A stretch of 5,409 nt of DNA, from contig JANTGW010000072.1 of assembly GCA_024762705.1 (NCBI GenBank), forward strand, positions 1 through 5,409. Reading direction: 5' to 3'. Made by a program: the position numbers and the translations under genes. Below, one piece after another: positions 1-5,408 of this stretch. How positions within the stretch are numbered: the stretch's first letter is position 1; every line of letters starts with the position of its first letter. The notes under the pieces are model-generated. The model saw only the letters and a list, made by a program, of their open reading frames with translations. It searched no databases and was not told the origin of the DNA. Source of the stretch: Sulfurimonas sp. (lineage in GTDB: Bacteria; Campylobacterota; Campylobacteria; Campylobacterales; Sulfurimonadaceae).

Positions 1-1
1 T

Positions 2-895
2 GGCGGTTCGCTACTTGTCGTAGGGGATTTTTTACAACTTCCTCCAGTCGTTCGTGGTTACGGTGAAGTCAAGTTTGCTTTTGAATCATCTTCATGGAAA
101 AAGTTTGCCTTTGAAAAAATAGAGTTGACACATATTTACAGAACGGATGATTTGCGTTTTATAGAGCTTTTGCATGCTGTACGTTTTGGCAATATAGATG
201 AAGCCGTGCATAATCACCTTAATGAATTCATAAAGCCTTTGCCAAATGATCTGAGTCAGTTTACATTTTTGTTCGGCAAAAATATCTCGGCTGCCAAACA
301 TAACAAAACCCAGCTCGATTTTATAGATGAGGCTTTACATGTAAAGAAGGCTCAGATCGTAAAACATCTAAAATCCACTCAGGACAAAGAAGTAGAACGT
401 TTCATGGATGATGCAAGAATAGATAAAGAACTTGCAATAAAAGTGGGTGCTCCTGTACTTTTTACACGCAACTCTTGGAACTATTTCAATGGAGAACGGG
501 GTGTTATTGTCAATGTCGATGCGAATTATGTGTATGTGCAAAAGAGTGACGGTAAGGTCGTCAAGCTCGAACCGACTGCCCAAAGTAAAGCACAATGGAA
601 GGAAAAAAGTATTGATGGAAAAAAAGAGATGGTCGAAGAGAGTGTTTTTACCGTGTACCAGTTTCCCATTAAGCTTGCTTTTGCCATCACCATACATAAA
701 TCACAGGGAATGAGCATAGAAGATTTGATTATAGACACGAATGAGATTTTTGCGCCTTCACAGTTTTATGTAGCACTCTCGCGTGCATCAAATCCTGCAA
801 GACTGACGCTTATTGCACCGAGTAAACAATGGTACGCACTTGCCTATGTCAATCCAAAGGCTTTTCGCTTTGTTCAAGGAGAGAGAAGTTGTTGA
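2..895 (+). CDS. Pif1/RecD-like superfamily 1 DNA helicase, C-terminal part (5' end outside window)
   Basis: The reading frame is open from the first bases of the window, so the gene starts upstream; the TTG at 125 is internal, not a start. The 297 visible residues begin just after the Walker B region with a VGDFLQLPPV motif (window residues 7-16; motif III, the sensor/Q-L-P-P signature of Pif1 and RecD-type helicases). Next come an LTHIYR segment (about 42-47), an LFGKN..AAKHN segment (about 90-101), an SH3-like 2B-type region (GAPVLFTRNSW..FNGERG, about 149-167), TIHKSQGMS (about 230-238) and the motif VI signature FYVALSR (255-261). These are ATP-dependent 5'-to-3' DNA unwinding enzymes of the family; here the Walker A half is missing only because of the window edge. 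The C-terminus appears complete. The stop codon overlaps the start of the downstream transporter gene, so the two are probably co-transcribed. The helicase class is secure; the exact subfamily (Pif1 versus RecD2) is not. Confidence 0.9.
   Translation, partial: GGSLLVVGDFLQLPPVVRGYGEVKFAFESSSWKKFAFEKIELTHIYRTDDLRFIELLHAVRFGNIDEAVHNHLNEFIKPLPNDLSQFTFLFGKNISAAKHNKTQLDFIDEALHVKKAQIVKHLKSTQDKEVERFMDDARIDKELAIKVGAPVLFTRNSWNYFNGERGVIVNVDANYVYVQKSDGKVVKLEPTAQSKAQWKEKSIDGKKEMVEESVFTVYQFPIKLAFAITIHKSQGMSIEDLIIDTNEIFAPSQFYVALSRASNPARLTLIAPSKQWYALAYVNPKAFRFVQGERSC
876..891 (+). promoter_or_regulatory. Shine-Dalgarno and TTG start of the DMT transporter
   Basis: AAGGAG at 876-881 sits 7 bases before a TTG at 889 and 10 before a second TTG at 892. 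The upstream ATG at 829 in the same frame has no comparable ribosome binding site and would add a Cys/Ser/Arg-rich, non-family extension entirely inside the helicase gene. TTG 889 is therefore preferred, with TTG 892 as the alternative. Either start overlaps the helicase TGA (893-895). Confidence 0.7.
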
Positions 896-1776
896 AAAAA
901 GTAGACAGCGGCGTGCTTTTTATGCTTGGAAGCGCTTTGATCTCAGCACTAAACGGTGCACTCACAAAAATTCTCGCCCAGGATATTTCGGCTTTGGAAA
1001 TTGTCTTTTTTCGTAACCTTATCGGGGTTTTAATTATTCTTTATGCGCTAAAACACACAGCGCCCAAACTGACAGGCGGTAAAATTCATATGCTCTTTAC
1101 CCGCGGACTTTTTGGGTTTATGGCGATGATTTTGTTTTTTTATACTATTACGGTCATTCCTTTGGGCGAAGCGATAACACTGAACAAAACTTCTCCCTTT
1201 TTTGTGACACTATTAGCTTATTTTTTGCTGCATGAACATTTAAGCAGGCGAACATTGTTTGCACTTTTTATAGGTTTTTTAGGCGTAGTACTCATTGCAA
1301 AACCTTTTGGATTGAGCTTTTCTTATGCCCATTTTTTAGGAATACTAGGTGGTTTTTTTGCAGCAGCAGCTTATACTACCATCAAGAAGATAAAAGACAT
1401 TTATGATTCGCGTGTCATAGTACTTTCATTTGTAGGTATGGGAACATTCTTGCCCGCACTTTTATTTCTTACGGCACCATTTGTAAATACACCAGAGTCA
1501 TTTGCATTTTTGTTTCCCAAGTTCATCATGCCAGATTCTTTACATGTATGGTTGTTGATTCTCTTAATGGCACTCATATCCACACTCTCACAATGGCTTT
1601 TAACAAAAGCTTACAGCGCACAAAATTTGAGTATTATAGGGGTAGTGAGTTACACAAACATTCCCTTTGCTGTAGGCTTTGGCTACCTACTCGGAGATAA
1701 ATTTCCTGATATCTTGACATTTCTTGGCATAATCTTTATAGTATTTGGCGGTATTTTGGTAAGTAAAAAAGCTTAG
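889..1776 (+). CDS. DMT superfamily (EamA/RhaT-like) inner-membrane transporter
   Basis: From TTG 889 the protein has 295 residues, the normal size of the ten-helix EamA family. Two EamA repeats are visible, roughly residues 8-138 and 148-292. Each is almost wholly hydrophobic with short charged loops. The first repeat ends with the family-typical run containing IPLGEAITLNKTSPFFV (about 90-106) followed by a helix ending LLHEHLSRRT. The second contains the matching AYSAQNLSIIGVVSYTNIPF (241-260) and a GD..P loop (269-273). The lysine-rich C-terminus (VSKKA) fits a cytoplasmic end. Family members export metabolites such as amino acids, nucleosides or other small molecules from the cytoplasm; nothing in the sequence identifies the substrate. 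The gene follows the helicase with a 7-base overlap, which suggests translational coupling but not a shared function. Confidence 0.88.
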   Translation: MLKKVDSGVLFMLGSALISALNGALTKILAQDISALEIVFFRNLIGVLIILYALKHTAPKLTGGKIHMLFTRGLFGFMAMILFFYTITVIPLGEAITLNKTSPFFVTLLAYFLLHEHLSRRTLFALFIGFLGVVLIAKPFGLSFSYAHFLGILGGFFAAAAYTTIKKIKDIYDSRVIVLSFVGMGTFLPALLFLTAPFVNTPESFAFLFPKFIMPDSLHVWLLILLMALISTLSQWLLTKAYSAQNLSIIGVVSYTNIPFAVGFGYLLGDKFPDILTFLGIIFIVFGGILVSKKA

Positions 1777-1784
1777 CCCTGTTA

Positions 1785-1810
1785 AATATAACTCTCTTTA
1801 TATTGTTTTT
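1785..1810 (+). terminator. possible weak intrinsic terminator after the DMT gene
   Basis: AATATAA (1785-1791) and TTATATT (1798-1804) can form a 7-bp stem with a 6-base CTCTCT loop, followed after one G by five T's (1806-1810). The stem contains no G-C pair, so it would be weak. It may simply reflect the A/T-rich intergenic sequence. Confidence 0.3.
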
Positions 1811-1822
1811 ATTCTTCTATGT

Positions 1823-1840
1823 TAAAATAAAAAAAAGGGA
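1823..1840 (+). promoter_or_regulatory. possible promoter (-10) and ribosome binding site for the diguanylate cyclase
   Basis: TAAAAT at 1823-1828 resembles a sigma70 -10 box and follows a T-rich stretch (1797-1820), as in campylobacterial promoters, which often lack a clear -35. AAGGGA at 1835-1840 is a reasonable Shine-Dalgarno sequence 9 bases before the ATG at 1850. If this -10 box is used, the 5' leader would be only about 15 bases and would start close to the Shine-Dalgarno sequence, so the promoter assignment is tentative while the ribosome binding site is better supported. Confidence 0.4.
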
Positions 1841-1849
1841 ATATCTTTA

Positions 1850-2743
1850 ATGAAAGAGTACGAAACTGACGATTGTCAAAAAATGAATCTTTTGGCAAAA
1901 GCACTGGAACAGACAGATGACATGGTCATTATTACAGATCAAAACGGTGTGATCGAATATGTCAATGACTCTACAGTTGTAAAATCCGGCTATGAGAGAA
2001 ATGAACTCATAGGCAATAAAACAAATATTTTCAAGTCTGGCAAGCATACAGAAGAGTTTTACAAAAACTTATGGGAAACAATTCTTGCGGGTAAAAATTA
2101 TCGAAAGGTAATTATCGATAAAACTAAAGACGATAAATTATATTATGCAGAATTGAAAATAACACCTTTAATGGATGAGAATAACAAAGTTAAAAACTTT
2201 GTAGCTACAAGTACAGATATCACAAATCGCATTCAAATGGAGAAAAAGCTTAAAAAACTGGCAACTGTGGACAGTCTGACAGAAATATATAACAGATATA
2301 AGTTAGACGATGAAATCAATCATCATATTGCAAGGTATGAACGCTACAAAGAACCATTTTCTATATTGATGTTTGATATAGATTTTTTTAAAAATATAAA
2401 TGACAAATATGGACACGATGTCGGTGACAGGGTGCTCAAAAGTTTAAGTCAGCTGGTCGCAAGTAACATACGTATTACAGATATAGTCGGAAGATGGGGT
2501 GGCGAAGAGTTCTTAGTTATACTTGAAAAGACAAAAAAAGAAGAAGCGTTTGCTATTGCACAGAAGCTCAGAAGGTTAGTCGAAGCATATCTAATAGATG
2601 AAAAATACCATATAACTATTAGTATAGGTGTTGCCGAATATGAAGAAGGTGAGTCAAAAGAAACGTTGCTAAAGAAAGCAGATGAAGCTTTATATAAAGC
2701 AAAAGAAAATGGGAGAAACCAATGTTGTTGTTTAGAAGTTTAA
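1850..2743 (+). CDS. PAS-GGDEF diguanylate cyclase
   Basis: This 297-residue protein should convert two GTP to cyclic di-GMP. An N-terminal PAS domain (about residues 12-127) shows VIITDQNGVIEYVN, then a FKSGKHTEEFY..LW..I..GK segment and the closing DITNR. A short charged helix (about 128-138) leads into a GGDEF domain beginning with DSLTEIYNR (141-149). The metal-binding FDIDFFKNIND segment has D176, and the signature GGEEF is at 217-221, so catalysis looks intact. RITD at 208-211, exactly five residues before GGEEF, matches the inhibitory I-site (RxxD), predicting product feedback inhibition. No transmembrane segment or signal peptide is visible, so the enzyme is probably cytosolic and senses an internal cue through PAS; the ligand cannot be told, and I see no flavin-LOV cysteine motif. 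There is no EAL domain. The odd C-terminal Cys-Cys-Cys arises where the gene overlaps the start of the next gene. Confidence 0.93.
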   Translation: MKEYETDDCQKMNLLAKALEQTDDMVIITDQNGVIEYVNDSTVVKSGYERNELIGNKTNIFKSGKHTEEFYKNLWETILAGKNYRKVIIDKTKDDKLYYAELKITPLMDENNKVKNFVATSTDITNRIQMEKKLKKLATVDSLTEIYNRYKLDDEINHHIARYERYKEPFSILMFDIDFFKNINDKYGHDVGDRVLKSLSQLVASNIRITDIVGRWGGEEFLVILEKTKKEEAFAIAQKLRRLVEAYLIDEKYHITISIGVAEYEEGESKETLLKKADEALYKAKENGRNQCCCLEV

Positions 2744-2862
2744 TATTGGTAATAGTGACTGCTAGTAGTTTTACAGGGTGTGCTTCACATCAGGATGATG
2801 ATTATTATGAGAGAGCAAATAAGGCAAGTGAGAAAGCTTTAGAGAAGTTAGACAGAGAGTGA
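2722..2862 (+). CDS. small (46-residue) putative lipoprotein overlapping the cyclase gene
   Basis: An ATG at 2722 opens a 46-residue frame ending with TGA at 2860-2862. Residues 1-20 form a textbook lipoprotein signal: Arg5, a hydrophobic core LILVIV (7-12), and a lipobox-like SFTGC with Cys20 as the predicted lipidated residue. The mature part (about 27 residues) is short, polar and charged: ASHQDDDYYERANKAS, then a heptad-like EKALEKLDRE that may be helical. Gly-Gly-Gly-Ala-Gly-Ala (GGGAGA, 2711-2716) lies 5 bases before the ATG and is a plausible Shine-Dalgarno sequence. The in-frame stop at 2695-2697 leaves no alternative ATG upstream. It starts 22 bases inside the diguanylate cyclase gene in a different frame, so translation is probably coupled. 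Ala follows the Cys, which by the Enterobacteria sorting rule would not retain it in the inner membrane. Function unknown; I do not recognise a family. Confidence 0.72.
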   Translation: MLLFRSLILVIVTASSFTGCASHQDDDYYERANKASEKALEKLDRE

Positions 2863-2876
2863 TCTCTCCGTCTTTT
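2850..2876 (+). terminator. intrinsic terminator overlapping the end of the lipoprotein gene
   Basis: AGAC (2850-2853) pairs with GTCT (2870-2873), and GAGAG (2855-2859) pairs with CTCTC (2864-2868), with one A-C mismatch between the two stem parts and a TGAT loop (2860-2863). The stem runs directly into TTTT (2873-2876). The loop carries the TGA stop codon of the lipoprotein gene. The T-run is short, so efficiency is uncertain. Confidence 0.5.
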
Positions 2877-2896
2877 GAGTTCTTATAACTCTTTTT
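2877..2896 (+). terminator. second small hairpin with T-run between the convergent genes
   Basis: GAGTT (2877-2881) and AACTC (2887-2891) form a 5-bp stem with a CTTAT loop, followed by TTTTT (2892-2896). It lies immediately after the first hairpin and overlaps the 3' end of the minus-strand peroxiredoxin gene. Together the two could act as tandem terminators for the plus-strand transcript. On the minus strand neither is followed by a good T-run. Confidence 0.4.
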
Positions 2897-3479
2897 CGTG
2901 TTTTGCTAAGTACTCAGCAACACCTTCAGCATCAGGTTTCATTGCTTCGTCACCTTTTTGCCAACCGGCAGGACAAACTTCACCATGCTCATCAGTAAAC
3001 TGTTGTGCATCGATCATTCTTAACATTTCATCAACATTACGTCCAAGAGGTAAGTCATTGATCACAGCGTGACGTACGATTCCTTTGTCATCGATTAGGA
3101 ATGAACCACGTAGTGCAACTGCATTGTTTAAAAGAACATCGTAAGCACGAGAGATATCTTTTGTTAAGTCTGCTACTAGTGGGAAGTTGATACGGCCGAT
3201 TCCACCTTTTTCAACTGGAGTTTCTCTCCAAGCAAAGTGAGAAAATTGTGAATCAACAGAAACACCGATAACATTTACACCACGTTTTTGAAACTCATCA
3301 TATCTGTGAGAGAATGCAATGATTTCTGATGGGCAAACAAAAGTGAAGTCTAGTGGGTAAAAGAATAAAACTGTACCTTTTGAACCACCGTTTTCGCTTA
3401 ATTTGAAGTCATCTACGATTGAACCATCAGCTAAAACTGCTGTAGCTGTAAAATCTGGAGCTGGATTTGTTACTAACAT
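2883..3479 (-). CDS. ahpC: typical 2-Cys peroxiredoxin (AhpC/TSA family)
   Basis: This 198-residue cytosolic peroxidase should reduce hydrogen peroxide, organic peroxides and possibly peroxynitrite using thioredoxin or a similar donor. The peroxidatic site is FYPLDFTFVCPSE with Pro42, Thr46 and Cys49. The conserved active-site Arg is in LRGSFLID (Arg124). The resolving cysteine is in GEVCPAGW (Cys169), so it is a typical homodimeric 2-Cys enzyme of full length. A GGIG motif (92-95) is present, but the C-terminal tail has EYLAKH rather than the YF that accompanies it in overoxidation-sensitive eukaryotic-type enzymes, so it is probably relatively robust. The ATG at 3479 is preceded by AAGGA (3491-3487) at 7-base spacing. 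The gene follows arsP on the same strand after a 106-base gap that probably holds its own promoter. Tail-to-tail with the lipoprotein gene. Confidence 0.96.
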   Translation of the reverse strand: MLVTNPAPDFTATAVLADGSIVDDFKLSENGGSKGTVLFFYPLDFTFVCPSEIIAFSHRYDEFQKRGVNVIGVSVDSQFSHFAWRETPVEKGGIGRINFPLVADLTKDISRAYDVLLNNAVALRGSFLIDDKGIVRHAVINDLPLGRNVDEMLRMIDAQQFTDEHGEVCPAGWQKGDEAMKPDAEGVAEYLAKHEKEL

Positions 3480-3512
3480 ATATATGTCCTTGTGTTTAAT
3501 TTTATAAAAGCT

Positions 3513-3518
3513 ATTTTA
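3513..3518 (-). promoter_or_regulatory. possible -10 box of the peroxiredoxin promoter
   Basis: Read on the minus strand, GATAAAATAG (3520-3511) contains TAAAAT, a near-consensus -10 hexamer. It would start transcription near 3506, about 27 bases before the ATG and upstream of the ribosome binding site. No TTGACA-like -35 is seen at the usual distance, which is common in Campylobacterota. Confidence 0.4.
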
Positions 3519-3523
3519 TCTAA

Positions 3524-3536
3524 TTATTACTAATAA
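3524..3536. promoter_or_regulatory. 13-base perfect palindrome, candidate operator (PerR/Fur-type) before the peroxiredoxin gene
   Basis: TTATTA-C-TAATAA is a perfect 6-1-6 inverted repeat just upstream of the candidate -10 box, 45-57 bases before the peroxiredoxin start. Its form is like the PerR box (TTATAATnATTATAA in Bacillus), and peroxiredoxin/catalase genes are classic PerR targets. A bound repressor there would cover the core promoter. Palindromes are common by chance in A/T-rich DNA, so this is a candidate only. Confidence 0.35.
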
Positions 3537-3585
3537 AAATCTATAAAATCGATTACTTGTATTGATTTAAACTAAATTTTATTAT

Positions 3586-4533
3586 TTAAGACAAAATTGC
3601 ATTAAACAAATAACCGATTGCGATTATGCCCAATCCGACAATTCCGAAAAAAGTTGCGATGAGTCTTACATGCAAGATTTTTTTGAGAATCAATGCCTCA
3701 GGAAGACTCAGCGCAGTCACTGCCATCATAAAGCTTAATGCCGTACCCAAAAGCATGCCCTTGCTTGTCAAAACTTCAACAAGCGGCATAATACCTGCTG
3801 CGTTTGAGTACATCGGAATACCCATGACAACAGCTATTAAAACAGCAAAAGGATTGTCTGCTCCTGCATATTTGGCGATAAACTCAGCAGGAATATAGCC
3901 GTGAATAAATGCACCTACGCCTACACCCACCAAAACATAAAGGTATATTTGTTTGAAAATATCTACTGTGTAATCCCACGCTTCTTTAACTCTCTCTTTT
4001 GCTGTCAGTGTGATTATTACTTCATCAAGTTCACCTTCCATCGGTTTGACATCAAGTAAAATGTATCTTTCCATGCCAAGCTTACCTATGACAAAACCGC
4101 CGAGTATTGCAACAAAAAGTCCAAAACCTATATATATAACCGTGATTTTCCAGCCAAAAAGACCAAAGAGCAGGGCAATAGCCACTTCATTGTTCATCGG
4201 AGCACTGATGAGATAAGAAAAAGTAACACCGATAGGAATTCGTGCCTGAATAAAGCCTAAAAACAGTGGAATAGCACTACAGCTGCAAAATGGAGTGATG
4301 ATACCAAAAAGAGCGGCAAGGACATTCCCGTAAAGCTCTGATTTGCCCTGCAGGTGAGCACGCACATACTCTGTGTTGAAGTGTGTTCTAAGGTAGGAGA
4401 CGATAAAAATGATAGATATAAGTAAAAACCAAATTTTAATGGTATCATAAATGAAAAAGTTGATAGCTTCTGCGAGATGTCCTTCTAAATGCAGTATGTC
4501 ATTTGTTAAATAGTCTACGGTTTCTTTGAACAT
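3586..4533 (-). CDS. arsP: ArsP/UPF0718 family permease (probable arsenical exporter)
   Basis: A 315-residue membrane protein with about eight predicted helices (near residues 32-50, 68-92, 101-123, 128-150, 195-213, 227-247, 258-280, 292-314) and one large charged cytoplasmic loop (about 151-193). Family signatures are TPFCSCSAIPLFLGF with Cys83 and Cys85, SAPMNNEVA (110-118) and GIPMYSNAAGIMPL (238-251). The Campylobacter jejuni member ArsP exports trivalent organoarsenicals and depends on conserved cysteines, so the Cys83/Cys85 pair is a likely metalloid-binding site. Close homologues without demonstrated substrates are annotated as UPF0718 or DUF318 permeases. The ATG at 4533 lies 3 bases after the stop of the thioredoxin-like gene and has only a weak Shine-Dalgarno sequence, so translation is probably coupled. 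No good terminator is visible after the stop. The family call is firm; the substrate is inferred from the neighbours. Confidence 0.88.
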   Translation of the reverse strand: MFKETVDYLTNDILHLEGHLAEAINFFIYDTIKIWFLLISIIFIVSYLRTHFNTEYVRAHLQGKSELYGNVLAALFGIITPFCSCSAIPLFLGFIQARIPIGVTFSYLISAPMNNEVAIALLFGLFGWKITVIYIGFGLFVAILGGFVIGKLGMERYILLDVKPMEGELDEVIITLTAKERVKEAWDYTVDIFKQIYLYVLVGVGVGAFIHGYIPAEFIAKYAGADNPFAVLIAVVMGIPMYSNAAGIMPLVEVLTSKGMLLGTALSFMMAVTALSLPEALILKKILHVRLIATFFGIVGLGIIAIGYLFNAILS

Positions 4534-4536
4534 ATC

Positions 4537-4770
4537 TTAGCCATTAATGAGTTTTAAAACTTCATCGAGAGTAAGGACTTTGCCGGTACTTACAACTTTA
4601 CCATCAATTACAAGCCCAGGAGTACTTACTACATTGTACTCCATGATTTTCATAATATCATCCACTTTTTCAATCTGAACAAACTTACCGCTTTTGGCAA
4701 CGGCTTCTTTTACTACTGCTTCCAATGTTTTACATTTTGCACAGCCTGTTCCTAGTATCTCTATTTTCAT
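4537..4770 (-). CDS. small thioredoxin-fold redox-active disulfide protein (thioredoxin_3 type)
   Basis: From ATG 4770 the protein has 77 residues, the usual length of this family. MKIEILGTGCAKCKTLE places a CAKC redox motif at Cys10-Cys13 after the first beta strand, and STPGLVIDGK has the cis-proline (Pro51) expected opposite the CxxC in a thioredoxin fold. There is no signal peptide, so it is cytosolic. A longer frame begins at 4797, but it would overlap arsC and lacks a ribosome binding site. Homologous proteins are often encoded beside UPF0718/ArsP permeases. Plausible roles are reducing the ArsC disulfide or passing a thiol-bound metalloid to the permease; neither is shown by the sequence. 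It lies between arsC (11-base gap) and arsP (3-base gap). Confidence 0.9.
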   Translation of the reverse strand: MKIEILGTGCAKCKTLEAVVKEAVAKSGKFVQIEKVDDIMKIMEYNVVSTPGLVIDGKVVSTGKVLTLDEVLKLING

Positions 4771-4776
4771 ATTATG

Positions 4777-4783
4777 TCTCCTT
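4777..4783 (-). promoter_or_regulatory. strong Shine-Dalgarno that fixes the start of the thioredoxin-like gene
   Basis: On the minus strand AAGGAGA (4783-4777) stands 6 bases before ATG 4770 and overlaps the arsC stop codon TAA (4784-4782). This settles the start at 4770 and suggests termination-reinitiation coupling with arsC. Confidence 0.8.
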
Positions 4784-5258
4784 AATGAACTTTCCACTCT
4801 GATGGAAAATCTTTTTTTGATGTTTTTTTCTCGACAAGTTCTATGAACTCTAAGATATTCTTTTTTATGGCATTCTTGACGTTTATTGTCTTTTGAAGTT
4901 TTTCTTCATGAACTCCTTCAAAAGATGCCGGATCTTCAAAACTCCAATGAATTCTAGCGCTCATTCCGGGAAATATCGGACATTTTTCAGCATTTCCTTC
5001 ATCACATACAGTAATAATGTAGTTAAAAAGCTTCCCTTCTTTTAAATATTCGAACAAAGAATGTGAAGTGTTTTTGGATATGTCAATATCTTCTTCTTTT
5101 AAAGCTTCTATAGCCAAAGGGTTTATATCTTTTGGCTCAAAACCACCGCTTAAAACATCAAACCTGTCATCGGCATATTTTTTTAGCAAAGCTTCTGATA
5201 TCTGACTTCTAGCACTATTGTGTACGCAGATGAAAAGTACCTTTATTTTATTTTGCAT
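4782..5258 (-). CDS. arsC: arsenate reductase ArsC, low-molecular-weight tyrosine phosphatase fold
   Basis: A 158-residue cytosolic protein. Residues 7-18 carry the phosphatase-like loop VLFICVHNSARS (CX5RS) with nucleophile Cys11 and Arg17. VCDEGNAEKCPIFPG supplies Cys85 and Cys93, the two further cysteines used in the thioredoxin-coupled ArsC relay (Cys11 attack, then Cys85, then Cys93). IHWSFEDPASFEG (103-115) is the conserved acidic DP loop. All three redox cysteines are present, so arsenate reduction to arsenite, rather than protein tyrosine phosphatase activity, is the best reading. AAGGAA (5273-5268) precedes ATG 5258 by 9 bases, inside the end of the preceding gene. The preceding ArsC-like gene stops at TAA immediately before this ATG, so the two are co-transcribed. 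The C-terminal tail (about 144-158, lysine-rich, ending WKVH) is not a motif I recognise. Confidence 0.94.
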   Translation of the reverse strand: MQNKIKVLFICVHNSARSQISEALLKKYADDRFDVLSGGFEPKDINPLAIEALKEEDIDISKNTSHSLFEYLKEGKLFNYIITVCDEGNAEKCPIFPGMSARIHWSFEDPASFEGVHEEKLQKTINVKNAIKKNILEFIELVEKKTSKKDFPSEWKVH

Positions 5259-5408
5259 TTAACAAAGTTCCTTCTTGATGATTGGTAGCAGCTCTTTTTC
5301 AATAAGATCAAGTGTTTTTTCATACTCTTCTTCTGCTTTTCCGCTTGGGTCTTCAAAACCTACATGTATCGTCTTTACCGCCTTTGGAAACATCGGACAG
5401 GTCTCTTT
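5259..5408 (-). CDS. arsC: second ArsC-like protein, C-terminal 49 residues (5' end outside window)
   Basis: The frame is open at the window edge and ends in TAA (5261-5259), touching the next ATG. The visible part begins KETCPMFPKAVKTIHVGFED and continues PSGKAEEEYEKT, then a helical tail ending KKELC. CPMFP matches the CPxFP around the third redox cysteine of LMW-PTP-fold arsenate reductases, and HVGFEDP is the acidic DP loop; both align with CPIFPG and HWSFEDP of the downstream ArsC. It is therefore a paralogue of the neighbouring gene, not a duplicate: the linker and tail differ clearly and the last residue is an unusual cysteine. The P-loop half is outside the window, so activity cannot be judged. 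Confidence 0.85.
   Translation of the reverse strand, partial: KETCPMFPKAVKTIHVGFEDPSGKAEEEYEKTLDLIEKELLPIIKKELC

Noticed and set aside
368..697. 109-codon open frame on the minus strand inside the helicase gene
   Set aside because: It lies fully antisense to a well-supported coding sequence, shows no recognisable domain and is explained as a shadow frame.
125..895. Helicase reading from a TTG at 125 as a complete 256-residue gene
   Set aside because: The same frame is open to the window edge and its earlier codons encode the helicase motif VGDFLQLPPV, so 125 is internal.
2716..2740. Cys-Cys-Cys near the end of the diguanylate cyclase as a metal site
   Set aside because: The three TGT codons are the out-of-frame reading of the ATG-TTG-TTG start of the overlapping lipoprotein gene; no other metal-ligand pattern is nearby.
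3540..3577. Short inverted repeats (AATCGATT, ATTTA/TAAAT) after arsP as a terminator
   Set aside because: Stems are 4-5 bp of nearly pure A/T without a proper T-run on the minus strand; expected by chance in this composition.
4010..4216. Plus-strand 68-codon frame opposite arsP, and the similar one at 3626-3898
   Set aside because: Both are antisense to the membrane protein gene, with compositions typical of reverse reading of hydrophobic helices and no ribosome binding site or domain.
4771..4797. Nine extra N-terminal residues for the thioredoxin-fold protein from 4797
   Set aside because: The extension overlaps arsC, has no ribosome binding site and is charged, whereas ATG 4770 has AAGGAGA at ideal spacing and gives the normal family length.
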